Source: Bursaphelenchus xylophilus | Taxonomy: Eukaryota; Nematoda; Chromadorea; Rhabditida; Aphelenchoididae | Direction of reading: 5' to 3' | Length of the DNA stretch: 64,000 nucleotides | Assembly (NCBI GenBank): GCA_904066235.2 | Contig: CAJFCV020000006.1 | Span: forward strand, 186,001-250,000 | Shown: piece after piece, positions 34,501 through 49,600 of the stretch | Position numbering within the stretch: the stretch's first letter is position 1 | How the letters are laid out: each line of letters opens with the position of its first letter | The notes under the pieces: generated by a model | The model's database searches: none | The model's input: only the letters and a program-made list of their open reading frames with translations | What the model was told of the DNA's origin: nothing | Position numbers and translations under genes: made by a program

Positions 34501-37500
34501 GACGATTTTAGTTTTTTTCGCCTGTCCGGCGCCTATCTGCCGGTAAAGGCCGAAATCACCAGACCGAGCTTGGAAATTAAAAAACAGTGGGTAGGAAATT
34601 GGATAACACTACATTAGAAACATAATAAAAAAAGAATTCAGTGAATATAAGCGTACTGTAAATTCTTACGACGATTTTAGTTTTTTTTCGCCTGTCCGGC
34701 GCCTATCTGCCGGTAAAGACCGAAATCGCCAGACCGAGCTTGGAAGTTAAAAAAAGTGGGTAGGAAATTGGATAACACTACATTAGAAACATAATAAAAA
34801 AAGAATTCAGTGAATATAAGCGTACTGTAAATTCTTACGACGATTTTAGTTTTTTTCGCCTGTCCGGCGCCTATCTGCCGGTAAAGACCGAAATCGCCAG
34901 GCCGAGCTTGGAAATTAAAAAACAGTGGGTAGGAAATTGGATAACACTACATTAGAAACATACTACAAAAAGAATTCAGTGAATATAAGCGTACTGTAAA
35001 TTCTTACGACGATTTTAGTTTTTTTTCGCCTGTCCGGCGCCTATCTGCCGGTAAAGACCGAAATCGCCAGACCGAGCTTGGAAATTAAAAAACAGTGGGT
35101 AGGAAATTGGATAACACGACATTAAAAACATACTACAAAAAGAATTCAGTGAATATAAGCGTACTGTAAATTCTTACGACGATTTTAGTTTTTTTTCGCC
35201 TGTCCGGCGCCTATCTGCCGGTAAAGACCGAAATCGCCAGACCGAGCTTGGAAGTTAAAAAAAAGTGGGTAGGAAATTGGATAACACGACATTAGAAACA
35301 TACTACAAAAAGAATTCAGTGAATATAAGCGTACTGTAAATTCTTACGACGATTTTAGTTTTTTTCGCCTGTCCGGCGCCTATCTGCCGGTAAAGGCCGA
35401 AATCACCAGACCGAGCTTGGAAATTAAAAAACAGTGGGTAGGAAATTGGATAACACTACATTAGAAACATAATAAAAAAAGAATTCAGTGAATATAAGCG
35501 TACTGTAAATTCTTACGACGATTTTAGTTTTTTTTCGCCTGTCCGGCGCCTATCTGCCGGTAAAGGCCGAAATCACCAGACCGAGCTTGGAAATTAAAAA
35601 ACAGTGGGTAGGAAATTGGATAACACTACATTAGAAACATAATAAAAAAAGAATTCAGTGAATATAAGCGTACTGTAAATTCTTACGACGATTTTAGTTT
35701 TTTTTCGCCTGTCCGGCGCCTATCTGCCGGTAAAGGCCGAAATCACCAGACCGAGCTTGGAAATTAAAAAACAGTGGGTAGGAAATTGGATAACACGACA
35801 TTAGAAACATACTACAAAAAGAATTCAGTGAATATAAGCGTACTGTAAATTCTTACGACGATTTTAGTTTTTTTTTCGCCTGTCCGGCGCCTATCTGCCG
35901 GTAAAGGCCGAAATCACCAGACCGAGCTTGGAAATTAAAAAACAGTGGGTAGGAAATTGGATAACACTACATTAGAAACATAATAAAAAAAGAATTCAGT
36001 GAATATAAGCGTACTGTAAATTCTTACGACGATTTTAGTTTTTTTTCGCCTGTCCGGCGAATATCTGCCGGTAAAGACCGAAATCGCCAGACCGAGCTTG
36101 GAAATTAAAAAACAGTGGGTAGGAAATTGGATAACACTACATTAGAAACATACTACAAAAAGAATTCAGTGAATATATGCGTACTGTAAATTCTTACGAC
36201 GATTTTAGTTTTTTTTCGCCTGTCCGGCGCCTATCTGCCGGTAAAGACCGAAATCGCCAGACCGAGCTTGGAAATTAAAAAACAGTGGGTAGGAAATTGG
36301 ATAACACTACATTAGAAACATAATAAAAAAAGAATTCAGTGAATATAAGCGTACTGTAAATTCTTACGACGATTTTAGTTTTTTTTCGCCTGTCCGGCGC
36401 CTATCTGCCGGTAAAGGCCGAAATCACCAGACCGAGCTTGGAAATTAAAAAACAGTGGGTAGGAAATTGGATAACACTACATTAGAAACATAATAAAAAA
36501 AGAATTCAGTGAATATAAGCGTACTGTAAATTCTTACGACGATTTTAGTTTTTTTCGCCTGTCCGGCGCCTATCTGCCGGTAAAGGCCGAAATCACCAGA
36601 CCGAGCTTGGAAATTAAAAAACAGTGGGTAGGAAATTGGATAACACTACATTAGAAACATAATAAAAAAAGAATTCAGTGAATATAAGCGTACTGTAAAT
36701 TCTTACGACGATTTTAGTTTTTTTTCGCCTGTCCGGCGCCTATCTGCCGGTAAAGGCCGAAATCACCAGACCGAGCTTGGAAATTAAAAAACAGTGGGTA
36801 GGAAATTGGATAACACTACATTAGAAACATAATAAAAAAAGAATTCAGTGAATATAAGCGTACTGTAAATTCTTACGACGATTTTAGTTTTTTTCGCCTG
36901 TCCGGCGCCTATCTGCCGGTAAAGGCCGAAATCACCAGACCGAGCTTGGAAATTAAAAAACAGTGGGTAGGAAATTGGATAACACTACATTAGAAACATA
37001 ATAAAAAAAGAATTCAGTGAATATAAGCGTACTGTAAATTCTTACGACGATTTTAGTTTTTTTTTCGCCTGTCCGGCGCCTATCTGCCGGTAAAGACCGA
37101 AATCGCCAGACCGAGCTTGGAAGTTAAAAAAAAGTGGGTAGGAAATTGGATAACACTACATTAGAAACATAATAAAAAAAGAATTCAGTGAATATAAGCG
37201 TACTGTAAATTCTTACGACGATTTTAGTTTTTTTCGCCTGTCCGGCGCCTATCTGCCGGTAAAGACCGAAATCGCCAGACCGAGCTTGGAAATTAAAAAA
37301 CAGTGGGTAGGAAATTGGATAAAACTACATTAGAAACATACTACAAAAAGAATTCAGTGAATATAAGCGTACTGTAAATTCTTACGACGATTTTAGTTTT
37401 TTTCGCCTGTCCGGCGCCTATCTGCCGGTAAAGACCGAAATCGCCAGACCGAGCTTGGAAATTAAAAAACAGTGGGTAGGAAATTGGATAACACGACATT

Positions 37501-37518
37501 AAAAACATACTACAAAAA
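31580..37518 (+). repeat. Higher-order repeat with a variable internal monomer run
   Basis: Three successive units share one order: a ggcc monomer, a gcgAAtat monomer, a tataTgcg monomer, a run of ggcc/aataa monomers, a tggaaGtt monomer, a gacc/aataa monomer, a monomer ending attaAAAacat, then a second tggaaGtt monomer. The units start at 32089, 33618 and 35821. The ggcc/aataa run has 2, then 3, then 4 copies. The rare cagGccgagc variant occurs once in each of the first two units (ends near 33208 and 34901), 1,693 bp apart. Confidence 0.8.
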
Positions 37519-40500
37519 GAATTCAGTGAATATAAGCGTACTGTAAATTCTTACGACGATTTTAGTTTTTTTTCGCCTGTCCGGCGCCTATCTGCCGGTA
37601 AAGACCGAAATCGCCAGACCGAGCTTGGAAGTTAAAAAAAAGTGGGTAGGAAATTGGATAACACTACATTAGAAACATAATAAAAAAAGAATTCAGTGAA
37701 TATAAGCGTACTGTAAATTCTTACGACGATTTTAGTTTTTTTTCGCCTGTCCGGCGCCTATCTGCCGGTAAAGACCGAAATCGCCAGACCGAGCTTGGAA
37801 ATTAAAAAACAGTGGGTAGGAAATTGGATAACACTACATTAGAAACATACTACAAAAAGAATTCAGTGAATATAAGCGTACTGTAAATTCTTACGACGAT
37901 TTTAGTTTTTTTTCGCCTGTCCGGCGCCTATCTGCCGGTAAAGACCGAAATCGCCAGACCGAGCTTGGAAATTAAAAAACAGTGGGTAGGAAATTGGATA
38001 ACACGACATTAAAAACATACTACAAAAAGAATTCAGTGAATATAAGCGTACTGTAAATTCTTACGACGATTTTAGTTTTTTTTCGCCTGTCCGGCGCCTA
38101 TCTGCCGGTAAAGACCGAAATCGCCAGACCGAGCTTGGAAATTAAAAAACAGTGGGTAGGAAATTGGATAACACTACATTAGAAACATAATAAAAAAAGA
38201 ATTCAGTGAATATAAGCGTACTGTAAATTCTTACGACGATTTTAGTTTTTTTTCGCCTGTCCGGCGCCTATCTGCCGGTAAAGGCCGAAATCACCAGACC
38301 GAGCTTGGAAATTAAAAAACAGTGGGTAGGAAATTGGATAACACGACATTAAAAACATACTACAAAAAGAATTCAGTGAATATAAGCGTACTGTAAATTC
38401 TTACGACGATTTTAGTTTTTTTTCGCCTGTCCGGCGCCTATCTGCCGGTAAAGGCCGAAATCACCAGACCGAGCTTGGAAATTAAAAAACAGTGGGTAGG
38501 AAATTGGATAACACTACATTAGAAACATAATAAAAAAAGAATTCAGTGAACATAAGCGTACTGTAAATTCTTACGACGATTTTAGTTTTTTTCGCCTGTC
38601 CGGCGCCTATCTGCCGGTAAAGACCGAAATCGCCAGACCGAGCTTGGAAATTAAAAAACAGTGGGTAGGAAATTGGATAACACTACATTAGAAACATAAT
38701 AAAAAAAGAATTCAGTGAATATAAGCGTACTGTAAATTCTTACGACGATTTTAGTTTTTTTCGCCTGTCCGGCGCCTATCTGCCGGTAAAGACCGAAATC
38801 GCCAGACCGAGCTTGGAAGTTAAAAAAAGTGGGTAGGAAATTGGATAACACGACATTAGAAACATACTACAAAAAGAATTCAGTGAATATAAGCGTACTG
38901 TAAATTCTTACGACGATTTTAGTTTTTTTCGCCTGTCCGGCGCCTATCTGCCGGTAAAGGCCGAAATCACCAGACCGAGCTTGGAAATTAAAAAACAGTG
39001 GGTAGGAAATTGGATAACACTACATTAGAAACATAATAAAAAAAGAATTCAGTGAATATAAGCGTACTGTAAATTCTTACGACGATTTTAGTTTTTTTTC
39101 GCCTGTCCGGCGCCTATCTGCCGGTAAAGGCCGAAATCACCAGACCGAGCTTGGAAATTAAAAAACAGTGGGTAGGAAATTGGATAACACTACATTAGAA
39201 ACATAATAAAAAAAGAATTCAGTGAATATAAGCGTACTGTAAATTCTTACGACGATTTTAGTTTTTTTCGCCTGTCCGGCGCCTATCTGCCGGTAAAGGC
39301 CGAAATCACCAGACCGAGCTTGGAAATTAAAAAACAGTGGGTAGGAAATTGGATAACACTACATTAGAAACATAATAAAAAAAGAATTCAGTGAATATAA
39401 GCGTACTGTAAATTCTTACGACGATTTTAGTTTTTTTCGCCTGTCCGGCGCCTATCTGCCGGTAAAGGCCGAAATCACCAGACCGAGCTTGGAAATTAAA
39501 AAACAGTGGGTAGGAAATTGGATAACACTACATTAGAAACATAATAAAAAAAGAATTCAGTGAATATAAGCGTACTGTAAATTCTTACGACGATTTTAGT
39601 TTTTTTCGCCTGTCCGGCGCCTATCTGCCGGTAAAGGCCGAAATCACCAGACCGAGCTTGGAAATTAAAAAACAGTGGGTAGGAAATTGGATAACACGAC
39701 ATTAGAAACATACTACAAAAAGAATTCAGTGAATATAAGCGTACTGTAAATTCTTACGACGATTTTAGTTTTTTTCGCCTGTCCGGCGCCTATCTGCCGG
39801 TAAAGGCCGAAATCACCAGACCGAGCTTGGAAATTAAAAAACAGTGGGTAGGAAATTGGATAACACTACATTAGAAACATAATAAAAAAAGAATTCAGTG
39901 AATATAAGCGTACTGTAAATTCTTACGACGATTTTAGTTTTTTTTCGCCTGTCCGGCGCCTATCTGCCGGTAAAGACCGAAATCGCCAGACCGAGCTTGG
40001 AAATTAAAAAACAGTGGGTAGGAAATTGGATAACACTACATTAGAAACATAATAAAAAAAGAATTCAGTGAATATAAGCGTACTGTAAATTCTTACGACG
40101 ATTTTAGTTTTTTTTCGCCTGTCCGGCGCCTATCTGCCGGTAAAGACCGAAATCGCCAGACCGAGCTTGGAAGTTAAAAAAAGTGGGTAGGAAATTGGAT
40201 AACACGACATTAGAAACATACTACAAAAAGAATTCAGTGAATATAAGCGTACTGTAAATTCTTACGACGATTTTAGTTTTTTTTCGCCTGTCCGGCGCCT
40301 ATCTGCCGGTAAAGGCCGAAATCACCAGACCGAGCTTGGAAATTAAAAAACAGTGGGTAGGAAATTGGATAACACTACATTAGAAACATAATAAAAAAAG
40401 AATTCAGTGAATATAAGCGTACTGTAAATTCTTACGACGATTTTAGTTTTTTTTCGCCTGTCCGGCGCCTATCTGCCGGTAAAGGCCGAAATCACCAGAC

Positions 40501-41079
40501 CGAGCTTGGAAATTAAAAAACAGTGGGTAGGAAATTGGATAACACGACATTAGAAACATACTACAAAAAGAATTCAGTGAATATAAGCGTACTGTAAATT
40601 CTTACGACGATTTTAGTTTTTTTTCGCCTGTCCGGCGCCTATCTGCCGGTAAAGGCCGAAATCACCAGACCGAGCTTGGAAATTAAAAAACAGTGGGTAG
40701 GAAATTGGATAACACTACATTAGAAACATAATAAAAAAAGAATTCAGTGAATATAAGCGTACTGTAAATTCTTACGACGATTTTAGTTTTTTTTCGCCTG
40801 TCCGGCGCCTATCTGCCGGTAAAGACCGAAATCGCCAGACCGAGCTTGGAAATTAAAAAACAGTGGGTAGGAAATTGGATAACACTACATTAGAAACATA
40901 ATAAAAAAAGAATTCAGTGAATATAAGCGTACTGTAAATTCTTACGACGATTTTAGTTTTTTTTCGCCTGTCCGGCGCCTATCTGCCGGTAAAGACCGAA
41001 ATCGCCAGACCGAGCTTGGAAGTTAAAAAAAAGTGGGTAGGAAATTGGATAACACGACATTAGAAACATACTACAAAAA
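37519..41079 (+). repeat. Satellite array between resolved higher-order blocks
   Basis: Uninterrupted monomers of the same variant types as the flanking blocks. One monomer has a private change (tgaaCataagcg near 38549). I see no gene, no insertion and no change of orientation. Confidence 0.93.
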
Positions 41080-44000
41080 GAATTCAGTGAATATAAGCGT
41101 ACTGTAAATTCTTACGACGATTTTAGTTTTTTTCGCCTGTCCGGCGCCTATCTGCCGGTAAAGGCCGAAATCACCAGACCGAGCTTGGAAATTAAAAAAC
41201 AGTGGGTAGGAAATTGGATAACACTACATTAGAAACATAATAAAAAAAGAATTCAGTGAATATAAGCGTACTGTAAATTCTTACGACGATTTTAGTTTTT
41301 TTTCGCCTGTCCGGCGCCTATCTGCCGGTAAAGGCCGAAATCACCAGACCGAGCTTGGAAATTAAAAAACAGTGGGTAGGAAATTGGATAACACTACATT
41401 AGAAACATAATAAAAAAAGAATTCAGTGAATATAAGCGTACTGTAAATTCTTACGACGATTTTAGTTTTTTTCGCCTGTCCGGCGCCTATCTGCCGGTAA
41501 AGGCCGAAATCACCAGACCGAGCTTGGAAATTAAAAAACAGTGGGTAGGAAATTGGATAACACTACATTAGAAACATAATAAAAAAAGAATTCAGTGAAT
41601 ATAAGCGTACTGTAAATTCTTACGACGATTTTAGTTTTTTTCGCCTGTCCGGCGCCTATCTGCCGGTAAAGGCCGAAATCACCAGACCGAGCTTGGAAAT
41701 TAAAAAACAGTGGGTAGGAAATTGGATAACACTACATTAGAAACATAATAAAAAAAGAATTCAGTGAATATAAGCGTACTGTAAATTCTTACGACGATTT
41801 TAGTTTTTTTTCGCCTGTCCGGCGCCTATCTGCCGGTAAAGGCCGAAATCACCAGACCGAGCTTGGAAATTAAAAAACAGTGGGTAGGAAATTGGATAAC
41901 ACGACATTAGAAACATACTACAAAAAGAATTCAGTGAATATAAGCGTACTGTAAATTCTTACGACGATTTTAGTTTTTTTTTCGCCTGTCCGGCGCCTAT
42001 CTGCCGGTAAAGGCCGAAATCACCAGACCGAGCTTGGAAATTAAAAAACAGTGGGTAGGAAATTGGATAACACTACATTAGAAACATAATAAAAAAAGAA
42101 TTCAGTGAATATAAGCGTACTGTAAATTCTTACGACGATTTTAGTTTTTTTTCGCCTGTCCGGCGAATATCTGCCGGTAAAGACCGAAATCGCCAGACCG
42201 AGCTTGGAAATTAAAAAACAGTGGGTAGGAAATTGGATAACACTACATTAGAAACATACTACAAAAAGAATTCAGTGAATATATGCGTACTGTAAATTCT
42301 TACGACGATTTTAGTTTTTTTCGCCTGTCCGGCGCCTATCTGCCGGTAAAGACCGAAATCGCCAGACCGAGCTTGGAAATTAAAAAACAGTGGGTAGGAA
42401 ATTGGATAACACTACATTAGAAACATAATAAAAAAAGAATTCAGTGAATATAAGCGTACTGTAAATTCTTACGACGATTTTAGTTTTTTTCGCCTGTCCG
42501 GCGCCTATCTGCCGGTAAAGACCGAAATCGCCAGACCGAGCTTGGAAATTAAAAAACAGTGGGTAGGAAATTGGATAACACGACATTAAAAACATACTAC
42601 AAAAAGAATTCAGTGAATATAAGCGTACTGTAAATTCTTACGACGATTTTAGTTTTTTTTCGCCTGTCCGGCGCCTATCTGCCGGTAAAGACCGAAATCG
42701 CCAGACCGAGCTTGGAAATTAAAAAACAGTGGGTAGGAAATTGGATAACACTACATTAGAAACATAATAAAAAAAGAATTCAGTGAATATAAGCGTACTG
42801 TAAATTCTTACGACGATTTTAGTTTTTTTTCGCCTGTCCGGCGCCTATCTGCCGGTAAAGGCCGAAATCACCAGACCGAGCTTGGAAATTAAAAAACAGT
42901 GGGTAGGAAACTGGATAACACGACATTAAAAACATACTACAAAAAGAATTCAGTGAATATAAGCGTACTGTAAATTCTTACGACGATTTTAGTTTTTTTT
43001 CGCCTGTCCGGCGCCTATCTGCCGGTAAAGGCCGAAATCACCAGACCGAGCTTGGAAATTAAAAAACAGTGGGTAGGAAATTGGATAACACTACATTAGA
43101 AACATAATAAAAAAAGAATTCAGTGAATATAAGCGTACTGTAAATTCTTACGACGATTTTAGTTTTTTTTCGCCTGTCCGGCGCCTATCTGCCGGTAAAG
43201 ACCGAAATCGCCAGACCGAGCTTGGAAATTAAAAAACAGTGGGTAGGAAATTGGATAACACTACATTAGAAACATAATAAAAAAAGAATTCAGTGAATAT
43301 AAGCGTACTGTAAATTCTTACGACGATTTTAGTTTTTTTCGCCTGTCCGGCGCCTATCTGCCGGTAAAGACCGAAATCGCCAGACCGAGCTTGGAAGTTA
43401 AAAAAAAGTGGGTAGGAAATTGGATAACACGACATTAGAAACATACTACAAAAAGAATTCAGTGAATATAAGCGTACTGTAAATTCTTACGACGATTTTA
43501 GTTTTTTTCGCCTGTCCGGCGCCTATCTGCCGGTAAAGGCCGAAATCACCAGACCGAGCTTGGAAATTAAAAAACAGTGGGTAGGAAATTGGATAACACT
43601 ACATTAGAAACATAATAAAAAAAGAATTCAGTGAATATAAGCGTACTGTAAATTCTTACGACGATTTTAGTTTTTTTCGCCTGTCCGGCGCCTATCTGCC
43701 GGTAAAGGCCGAAATCACCAGACCGAGCTTGGAAATTAAAAAACAGTGGGTAGGAAATTGGATAACACTACATTAGAAACATAATAAAAAAAGAATTCAG
43801 TGAATATAAGCGTACTGTAAATTCTTACGACGATTTTAGTTTTTTTCGCCTGTCCGGCGCCTATCTGCCGGTAAAGGCCGAAATCACCAGACCGAGCTTG
43901 GAAATTAAAAAACAGTGGGTAGGAAATTGGATAACACTACATTAGAAACATAATAAAAAAAGAATTCAGTGAATATAAGCGTACTGTAAATTCTTACGAC

Positions 44001-46679
44001 GATTTTAGTTTTTTTCGCCTGTCCGGCGCCTATCTGCCGGTAAAGGCCGAAATCACCAGACCGAGCTTGGAAATTAAAAAACAGTGGGTAGGAAATTGGA
44101 TAACACTACATTAGAAACATAATAAAAAAAGAATTCAGTGAATATAAGCGTACTGTAAATTCTTACGACGATTTTAGTTTTTTTTCGCCTGTCCGGCGCC
44201 TATCTGCCGGTAAAGGCCGAAATCACCAGACCGAGCTTGGAAATTAAAAAACAGTGGGTAGGAAATTGGATAACACGACATTAGAAACATACTACAAAAA
44301 GAATTCAGTGAATATAAGCGTACTGTAAATTCTTACGACGATTTTAGTTTTTTTTCGCCTGTCCGGCGCCTATCTGCCGGTAAAGGCCGAAATCACCAGA
44401 CCGAGCTTGGAAATTAAAAAACAGTGGGTAGGAAATTGGATAACACTACATTAGAAACATAATAAAAAAAGAATTCAGTGAATATAAGCGTACTGTAAAT
44501 TCTTACGACGATTTTAGTTTTTTTTCGCCTGTCCGGCGAATATCTGCCGGTAAAGACCGAAATCGCCAGACCGAGCTTGGAAATTAAAAAACAGTGGGTA
44601 GGAAATTGGATAACACTACATTAGAAACATACTACAAAAAGAATTCAGTGAATATATGCGTACTGTAAATTCTTACGACGATTTTAGTTTTTTTTCGCCT
44701 GTCCGGCGCCTATCTGCCGGTAAAGACCGAAATCGCCAGACCGAGCTTGGAAATTAAAAAACAGTGGGTAGGAAATTGGATAACACTACATTAGAAACAT
44801 AATAAAAAAAGAATTCAGTGAATATAAGCGTACTGTAAATTCTTACGACGATTTTAGTTTTTTTTCGCCTGTCCGGCGCCTATCTGCCGGTAAAGACCGA
44901 AATCGCCAGACCGAGCTTGGAAATTAAAAAACAGTGGGTAGGAAATTGGATAACACTACATTAGAAACATAATAAAAAAAGAATTCAGTGAATATAAGCG
45001 TACTGTAAATTCTTACGACGATTTTAGTTTTTTTTCGCCTGTCCGGCGCCTATCTGCCGGTAAAGACCGAAATCGCCAGACCGAGCTTGGAAGTTAAAAA
45101 AAAGTGGGTAGGAAATTGGATAACACGACATTAGAAACATACTACAAAAAGAATTCAGTGAATATAAGCGTACTGTAAATTCTTACGACGATTTTAGTTT
45201 TTTTTCGCCTGTCCGGCGCCTATCTGCCGGTAAAGGCCGAAATCACCAGACCGAGCTTGGAAATTAAAAAACAGTGGGTAGGAAATTGGATAACACTACA
45301 TTAGAAACATAATAAAAAAAGAATTCAGTGAATATAAGCGTACTGTAAATTCTTACGACGATTTTAGTTTTTTTCGCCTGTCCGGCGCCTATCTGCCGGT
45401 AAAGGCCGAAATCACCAGACCGAGCTTGGAAATTAAAAAACAGTGGGTAGGAAATTGGATAACACTACATTAGAAACATAATAAAAAAAGAATTCAGTGA
45501 ATATAAGCGTACTGTAAATTCTTACGACGATTTTAGTTTTTTTTCGCCTGTCCGGCGCCTATCTGCCGGTAAAGGCCGAAATCACCAGACCGAGCTTGGA
45601 AATTAAAAAACAGTGGGTAGGAAATTGGATAACACTACATTAGAAACATAATAAAAAAAGAATTCAGTGAATATAAGCGTACTGTAAATTCTTACGACGA
45701 TTTTAGTTTTTTTTCGCCTGTCCGGCGCCTATCTGCCGGTAAAGGCCGAAATCACCAGACCGAGCTTGGAAATTAAAAAACAGTGGGTAGGAAATTGGAT
45801 AACACTACATTAGAAACATAATAAAAAAAGAATTCAGTGAATATAAGCGTACTGTAAATTCTTACGACGATTTTAGTTTTTTTTCGCCTGTCCGGCGCCT
45901 ATCTGCCGGTAAAGGCCGAAATCACCAGACCGAGCTTGGAAATTAAAAAACAGTGGGTAGGAAATTGGATAACACGACATTAGAAACATACTACAAAAAG
46001 AATTCAGTGAATATAAGCGTACTGTAAATTCTTACGACGATTTTAGTTTTTTTTTCGCCTGTCCGGCGCCTATCTGCCGGTAAAGGCCGAAATCACCAGA
46101 CCGAGCTTGGAAATTAAAAAACAGTGGGTAGGAAATTGGATAACACTACATTAGAAACATAATAAAAAAAGAATTCAGTGAATATAAGCGTACTGTAAAT
46201 TCTTACGACGATTTTAGTTTTTTTTCGCCTGTCCGGCGAATATCTGCCGGTAAAGACCGAAATCGCCAGACCGAGCTTGGAAATTAAAAAACAGTGGGTA
46301 GGAAATTGGATAACACTACATTAGAAACATACTACAAAAAGAATTCAGTGAATATATGCGTACTGTAAATTCTTACGACGATTTTAGTTTTTTTCGCCTG
46401 TCCGGCGCCTATCTGCCGGTAAAGACCGAAATCGCCAGACCGAGCTTGGAAATTAAAAAACAGTGGGTAGGAAATTGGATAACACTACATTAGAAACATA
46501 ATAAAAAAAGAATTCAGTGAATATAAGCGTACTGTAAATTCTTACGACGATTTTAGTTTTTTTTCGCCTGTCCGGCGCCTATCTGCCGGTAAAGACCGAA
46601 ATCGCCAGACCGAGCTTGGAAATTAAAAAACAGTGGGTAGGAAATTGGATAACACTACACTAGAAACATACTACAAAAA
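41080..46679 (+). repeat. Recurring 8-monomer module in the satellite
   Basis: An 8-monomer string occurs three times, starting at 41080, 43455 and 45151. Its order is one ggcc/actac monomer, three ggcc/aataa, one ggcc/aataa ending cacGaca, one ggcc/actac, one gcgAAtat, one tataTgcg. The spacer after the module is 6 monomers the first time and 2 the second, giving repeat distances of 2,375 and 1,696 bp. The same monomer types therefore recur with units of changing length. Confidence 0.78.
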
Positions 46680-49600
46680 GAATTCAGTGAATATAAGCGT
46701 ACTGTAAATTCTTACGACGATTTTAGTTTTTTTCGCCTGTCCGGCGCCTATCTGCCGGTAAAGGCCGAAATCACCAGACCGAGCTTGGAAATTAAAAAAC
46801 AGTGGGTAGGAAATTGGATAACACGACATTAGAAACATACTACAAAAAGAATTCAGTGAATATAAGCGTACTGTAAATTCTTACGACGATTTTAGTTTTT
46901 TTTCGCCTGTCCGGCGCCTATCTGCCGGTAAAGGCCGAAATCACCAGACCGAGCTTGGAAATTAAAAAACAGTGGGTAGGAAATTGGATAACACTACATT
47001 AGAAACATAATAAAAAAAGAATTCAGTGAATATAAGCGTACTGTAAATTCTTACGACGATTTTAGTTTTTTTTCGCCTGTCCGGCGAATATCTGCCGGTA
47101 AAGACCGAAATCGCCAGACCGAGCTTGGAAATTAAAAAACAGTGGGTAGGAAATTGGATAACACTACATTAGAAACATACTACAAAAAGAATTCAGTGAA
47201 TATATGCGTACTGTAAATTCTTACGACGATTTTAGTTTTTTTTCGCCTGTCCGGCGCCTATCTGCCGGTAAAGACCGAAATCGCCAGACCGAGCTTGGAA
47301 ATTAAAAAACAGTGGGTAGGAAATTGGATAACACTACATTAGAAACATAATAAAAAAAGAATTCAGTGAATATAAGCGTACTGTAAATTCTTACGACGAT
47401 TTTAGTTTTTTTTCGCCTGTCCGGCGCCTATCTGCCGGTAAAGGCCGAAATCACCAGACCGAGCTTGGAAATTAAAAAACAGTGGGTAGGAAATTGGATA
47501 ACACTACATTAGAAACATAATAAAAAAAGAATTCAGTGAATATAAGCGTACTGTAAATTCTTACGACGATTTTAGTTTTTTTTCGCCTGTCCGGCGCCTA
47601 TCTGCCGGTAAAGACCGAAATCGCCAGACCGAGCTTGGAAGTTAAAAAAAAGTGGGTAGGAAATTGGATAACACTACATTAGAAACATAATAAAAAAAGA
47701 ATTCAGTGAATATAAGCGTACTGTAAATTCTTACGACGATTTTAGTTTTTTTTCGCCTGTCCGGCGCCTATCTGCCGGTAAAGACCGAAATCGCCAGACC
47801 GAGCTTGGAAATTAAAAAACAGTGGGTAGGAAATTGGATAACACTACATTAGAAACATACTACAAAAAGAATTCAGTGAATATAAGCGTACTGTAAATTC
47901 TTACGACGATTTTAGTTTTTTTTCGCCTGTCCGGCGCCTATCTGCCGGTAAAGACCGAAATCGCCAGACCGAGCTTGGAAATTAAAAAACAGTGGGTAGG
48001 AAATTGGATAACACGACATTAAAAACATACTACAAAAAGAATTCAGTGAATATAAGCGTACTGTAAATTCTTACGACGATTTTAGTTTTTTTCGCCTGTC
48101 CGGCGCCTATCTGCCGGTAAAGACCGAAATCGCCAGACCGAGCTTGGAAGTTAAAAAAAGTGGGTAGGAAATTGGATAACACTACATTAGAAACATAATA
48201 AAAAAAGAATTCAGTGAATATAAGCGTACTGTAAATTCTTACGACGATTTTAGTTTTTTTCGCCTGTCCGGCGCCTATCTGCCGGTAAAGACCGAAATCG
48301 CCAGACCGAGCTTGGAAATTAAAAAACAGTGGGTAGGAAATTGGATAACACTACATTAGAAACATACTACAAAAAGAATTCAGTGAATATAAGCGTACTG
48401 TAAATTCTTACGACGATTTTAGTTTTTTTCGCCTGTCCGGCGCCTATCTGCCGGTAAAGACCGAAATCGCCAGACCGAGCTTGGAAATTAAAAAACAGTG
48501 GGTAGGAAATTGGATAACACTACATTAGAAACATAATAAAAAAAGAATTCAGTGAATATAAGCGTACTGTAAATTCTTACGACGATTTTAGTTTTTTTCG
48601 CCTGTCCGGCGCCTATCTGCCGGTAAAGGCCGAAATCACCAGACCGAGCTTGGAAATTAAAAAACAGTGGGTAGGAAATTGGATAACACGACATTAAAAA
48701 CATACTACAAAAAGAATTCAGTGAATATAAGCGTACTGTAAATTCTTACGACGATTTTAGTTCTTTTTCGCCTGTCCGGCGCCTATCTGCCGGTAAAGGC
48801 CGAAATCACCAGACCGAGCTTGGAAATTAAAAAACAGTGGGTAGGAAATTGGATAACACTACATTAGAAACATAATAAAAAAAGAATTCAGTGAATATAA
48901 GCGTACTGTAAATTCTTACGACGATTTTAGTTTTTTTTCGCCTGTCCGGCGCCTATCTGCCGGTAAAGACCGAAATCGCCAGACCGAGCTTGGAAATTAA
49001 AAAACAGTGGGTAGGAAATTGGATAACACTACATTAGAAACATACTACAAAAAGAATTCAGTGAATATAAGCGTACTGTAAATTCTTACGACGATTTTAG
49101 TTTTTTTCGCCTGTCCGGCGCCTATCTGCCGGTAAAGACCGAAATCGCCAGACCGAGCTTGGAAGTTAAAAAAAGTGGGTAGGAAATTGGATAACACTAC
49201 ATTAGAAACATAATAAAAAAAGAATTCAGTGAATATAAGCGTACTGTAAATTCTTACGACGATTTTAGTTTTTTTTCGCCTGTCCGGCGCCTATCTGCCG
49301 GTAAAGGCCGAAATCACCAGACCGAGCTTGGAAATTAAAAAACAGTGGGTAGGAAATTGGATAACACTACATTAGAAACATAATAAAAAAAGAATTCAGT
49401 GAATATAAGCGTACTGTAAATTCTTACGACGATTTTAGTTTTTTTTCGCCTGTCCGGCGCCTATCTGCCGGTAAAGACCGAAATCGCCAGACCGAGCTTG
49501 GAAGTTAAAAAAAAGTGGGTAGGAAATTGGATAACACTACATTAGAAACATAATAAAAAAAGAATTCAGTGAATATAAGCGTACTGTAAATTCTTACGAC

